A stretch of DNA of 6,415 nt. Source: an uncultured Clostridia bacterium. GTDB lineage: Bacteria; Bacillota; Clostridia; TANB77; CAG-508. Of this stretch, positions 6,073 to 6,415 are shown piece by piece. Made by a program: the position numbers and the translations under genes. Below the pieces are notes generated by a model, which saw nothing but the letters and a program-made list of their open reading frames with translations, made no database searches and had not been told where the DNA came from. Where the stretch lies: contig CALXRJ010000078.1 in assembly GCA_944390615.1 (NCBI GenBank), forward strand, positions 1-6,415, read 5' to 3'. Numbering within the stretch: position 1 is the first letter of the stretch; every line of letters begins with the position of its first letter.

Positions 6073-6140
6073 TTTAAAAACGGTTCTTTTTTGAAAAATT
6101 TTATTTTACTTAAATTTTTCAAGAAAGAATCGATTTTAGA
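6073..6140. repeat. Long near-perfect inverted repeat after hisS (likely bidirectional terminator)
   Basis: The arm 6081-6101 pairs with 6112-6132 over 21 consecutive positions with two G-U wobbles and a 10-nt loop (6102-6111). After one mismatch the pairing continues with another seven pairs out to 6073 and 6140. The right arm is followed by only a short T-rich stretch, while the left arm itself contains T-runs. It lies 6 nt after the hisS stop and about 90 bp before the tRNA promoter, so it probably ends hisS transcription. The length is well beyond a normal intrinsic terminator, and a palindromic repeat element is the alternative. Confidence 0.75.
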
Positions 6141-6228
6141 AATTTGTAGGGATGAAAAGGCTTATGATAGGTAATTTTGTAATTCGAATAAAAAAGTTGG
6201 AAAAATCTAAAAAAATTAAAAATAAGTA

Positions 6229-6257
6229 TTGACAAATAAATAAATAAATAATATAAT
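6229..6257 (+). promoter_or_regulatory. Perfect-consensus sigma-A promoter for tRNA-Leu
   Basis: TTGACA (6229-6234) and TATAAT (6252-6257) are separated by 17 bp made of a tandem AAAT repeat. The start would be near 6264, about 27 nt before the mature tRNA, leaving a short 5' leader for RNase P to remove. An A-rich stretch upstream of the -35 box (6187-6225) could serve as an UP element. There is no GC-rich discriminator between the -10 box and the start. Confidence 0.9.
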
Positions 6258-6290
6258 ACAAAATGTCGCAAGAAAATAAACCAGTTAAAT

Positions 6291-6378
6291 GCAGATGTGG
6301 CGGAACTGGTAGACGCACAGGACTTAAAATCCTGCGGTTGAATAAACCGTGCCGGTTCGATTCCGGCCATCTGCACCA
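6291..6378 (+). tRNA. tRNA-Leu, anticodon UAA
   Basis: An 88-nt class II tRNA with a full cloverleaf. The acceptor stem is GCAGATG (6291-6297) with CATCTGC (6368-6374), then discriminator A6375 and an encoded CCA (6376-6378). The anticodon stem CAGGA/TCCTG encloses loop CTTAAAA with anticodon TAA at 6325-6327. The long variable arm pairs CGGTT with AACCG (6335-6349), as required for leucine tRNAs. The T arm is GCCGG/CCGGC around TTCGATT. It decodes UUA, which is heavily used in the genes of this window. Confidence 0.97.
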
Positions 6379-6385
6379 ATGACGT

Positions 6386-6410
6386 TTCTGTTCGAACTAA
6401 TAGAACAGAA
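6386..6410 (+). terminator. Probable tRNA-Leu terminator hairpin, cut by window end
   Basis: TTCTGTTC (6386-6393) pairs perfectly with GAACAGAA (6403-6410) around a 9-nt loop, starting 7 nt after the CCA end. The window ends five bases later, so the expected T-run cannot be confirmed. The stem is instead followed by TTGAT, so it may be a processing hairpin before another gene. Confidence 0.55.
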
Positions 6411-6415
6411 TTGAT

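Noticed and set aside
6229..6257. AAAT tandem units as a CRISPR or satellite array
   Set aside because: The units are only 4 bp, repeated about four times, and form the spacer of a promoter. There are no longer repeats with unique spacers anywhere in the window.
6119..6379. Minus-strand ORF beginning MVQMAGIEPAR…QDFKSCASTSSATSA
   Set aside because: It is antisense to tRNA-Leu. This peptide string is a well-known false protein from translating leucine tRNA genes backwards. The overlapping minus-strand frame at 6136-6318 is rejected for the same reason.

Overview
This is a very AT-rich chromosomal window whose five confident protein genes and one tRNA gene all lie on the plus strand. A Spo0H-type sigma factor (SigH), a clostridial-style dUTPase, AGGAG-type ribosome-binding sites, consensus sigma-A promoters and a tRNA gene with an encoded CCA end together suggest a low-GC member of the Bacillota, probably a spore-forming or formerly spore-forming gut-type Clostridia lineage. 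The species cannot be read from this sequence. Nothing looks like a phage, plasmid, IS element or CRISPR locus. The content is mostly core housekeeping, plus two poorly characterised proteins.

Layout. Positions 1-327 hold no convincing gene. They contain a large imperfect palindrome (7-118), a less AT-rich tract of unknown nature (119-224) and a probable promoter (225-251). Next come dut (dUTP diphosphatase, 328-792), a 549-residue polytopic membrane protein with the layout of GT-C-like glycosyltransferases (870-2519) and murI (glutamate racemase, 2544-3335). These three may be one transcription unit, because no terminator or convincing promoter is visible between them. A perfect-consensus sigma-A promoter (TTGACA, 17 bp, TATAAT) spans the end of murI and drives sigH (3379-4041), which is followed by hairpins and a T-run. 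An HD-domain hydrolase of unknown substrate (4141-4695) and hisS (histidyl-tRNA synthetase, 4789-6066) follow, separated by a 39-nt hairpin. After hisS there is an unusually long hairpin (6073-6140), then a second perfect-consensus promoter (6229-6257) and tRNA-Leu(UAA) (6291-6378). The start of a hairpin after the tRNA is cut by the window end.

How the genes relate. Dut keeps uracil out of DNA. MurI supplies D-glutamate for peptidoglycan. The membrane protein may act in envelope or surface glycan assembly, which is an inference from its fold. SigH in relatives controls the transition to stationary phase and sporulation. HisS and tRNA-Leu serve translation. I see no single dedicated pathway or novel multi-gene system. 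The observations most worth checking are the Asn-to-Gly change beside the catalytic Cys of MurI, the paired consensus promoters, the long palindromes, the uncharacterised GT-C-like protein and the HD hydrolase.
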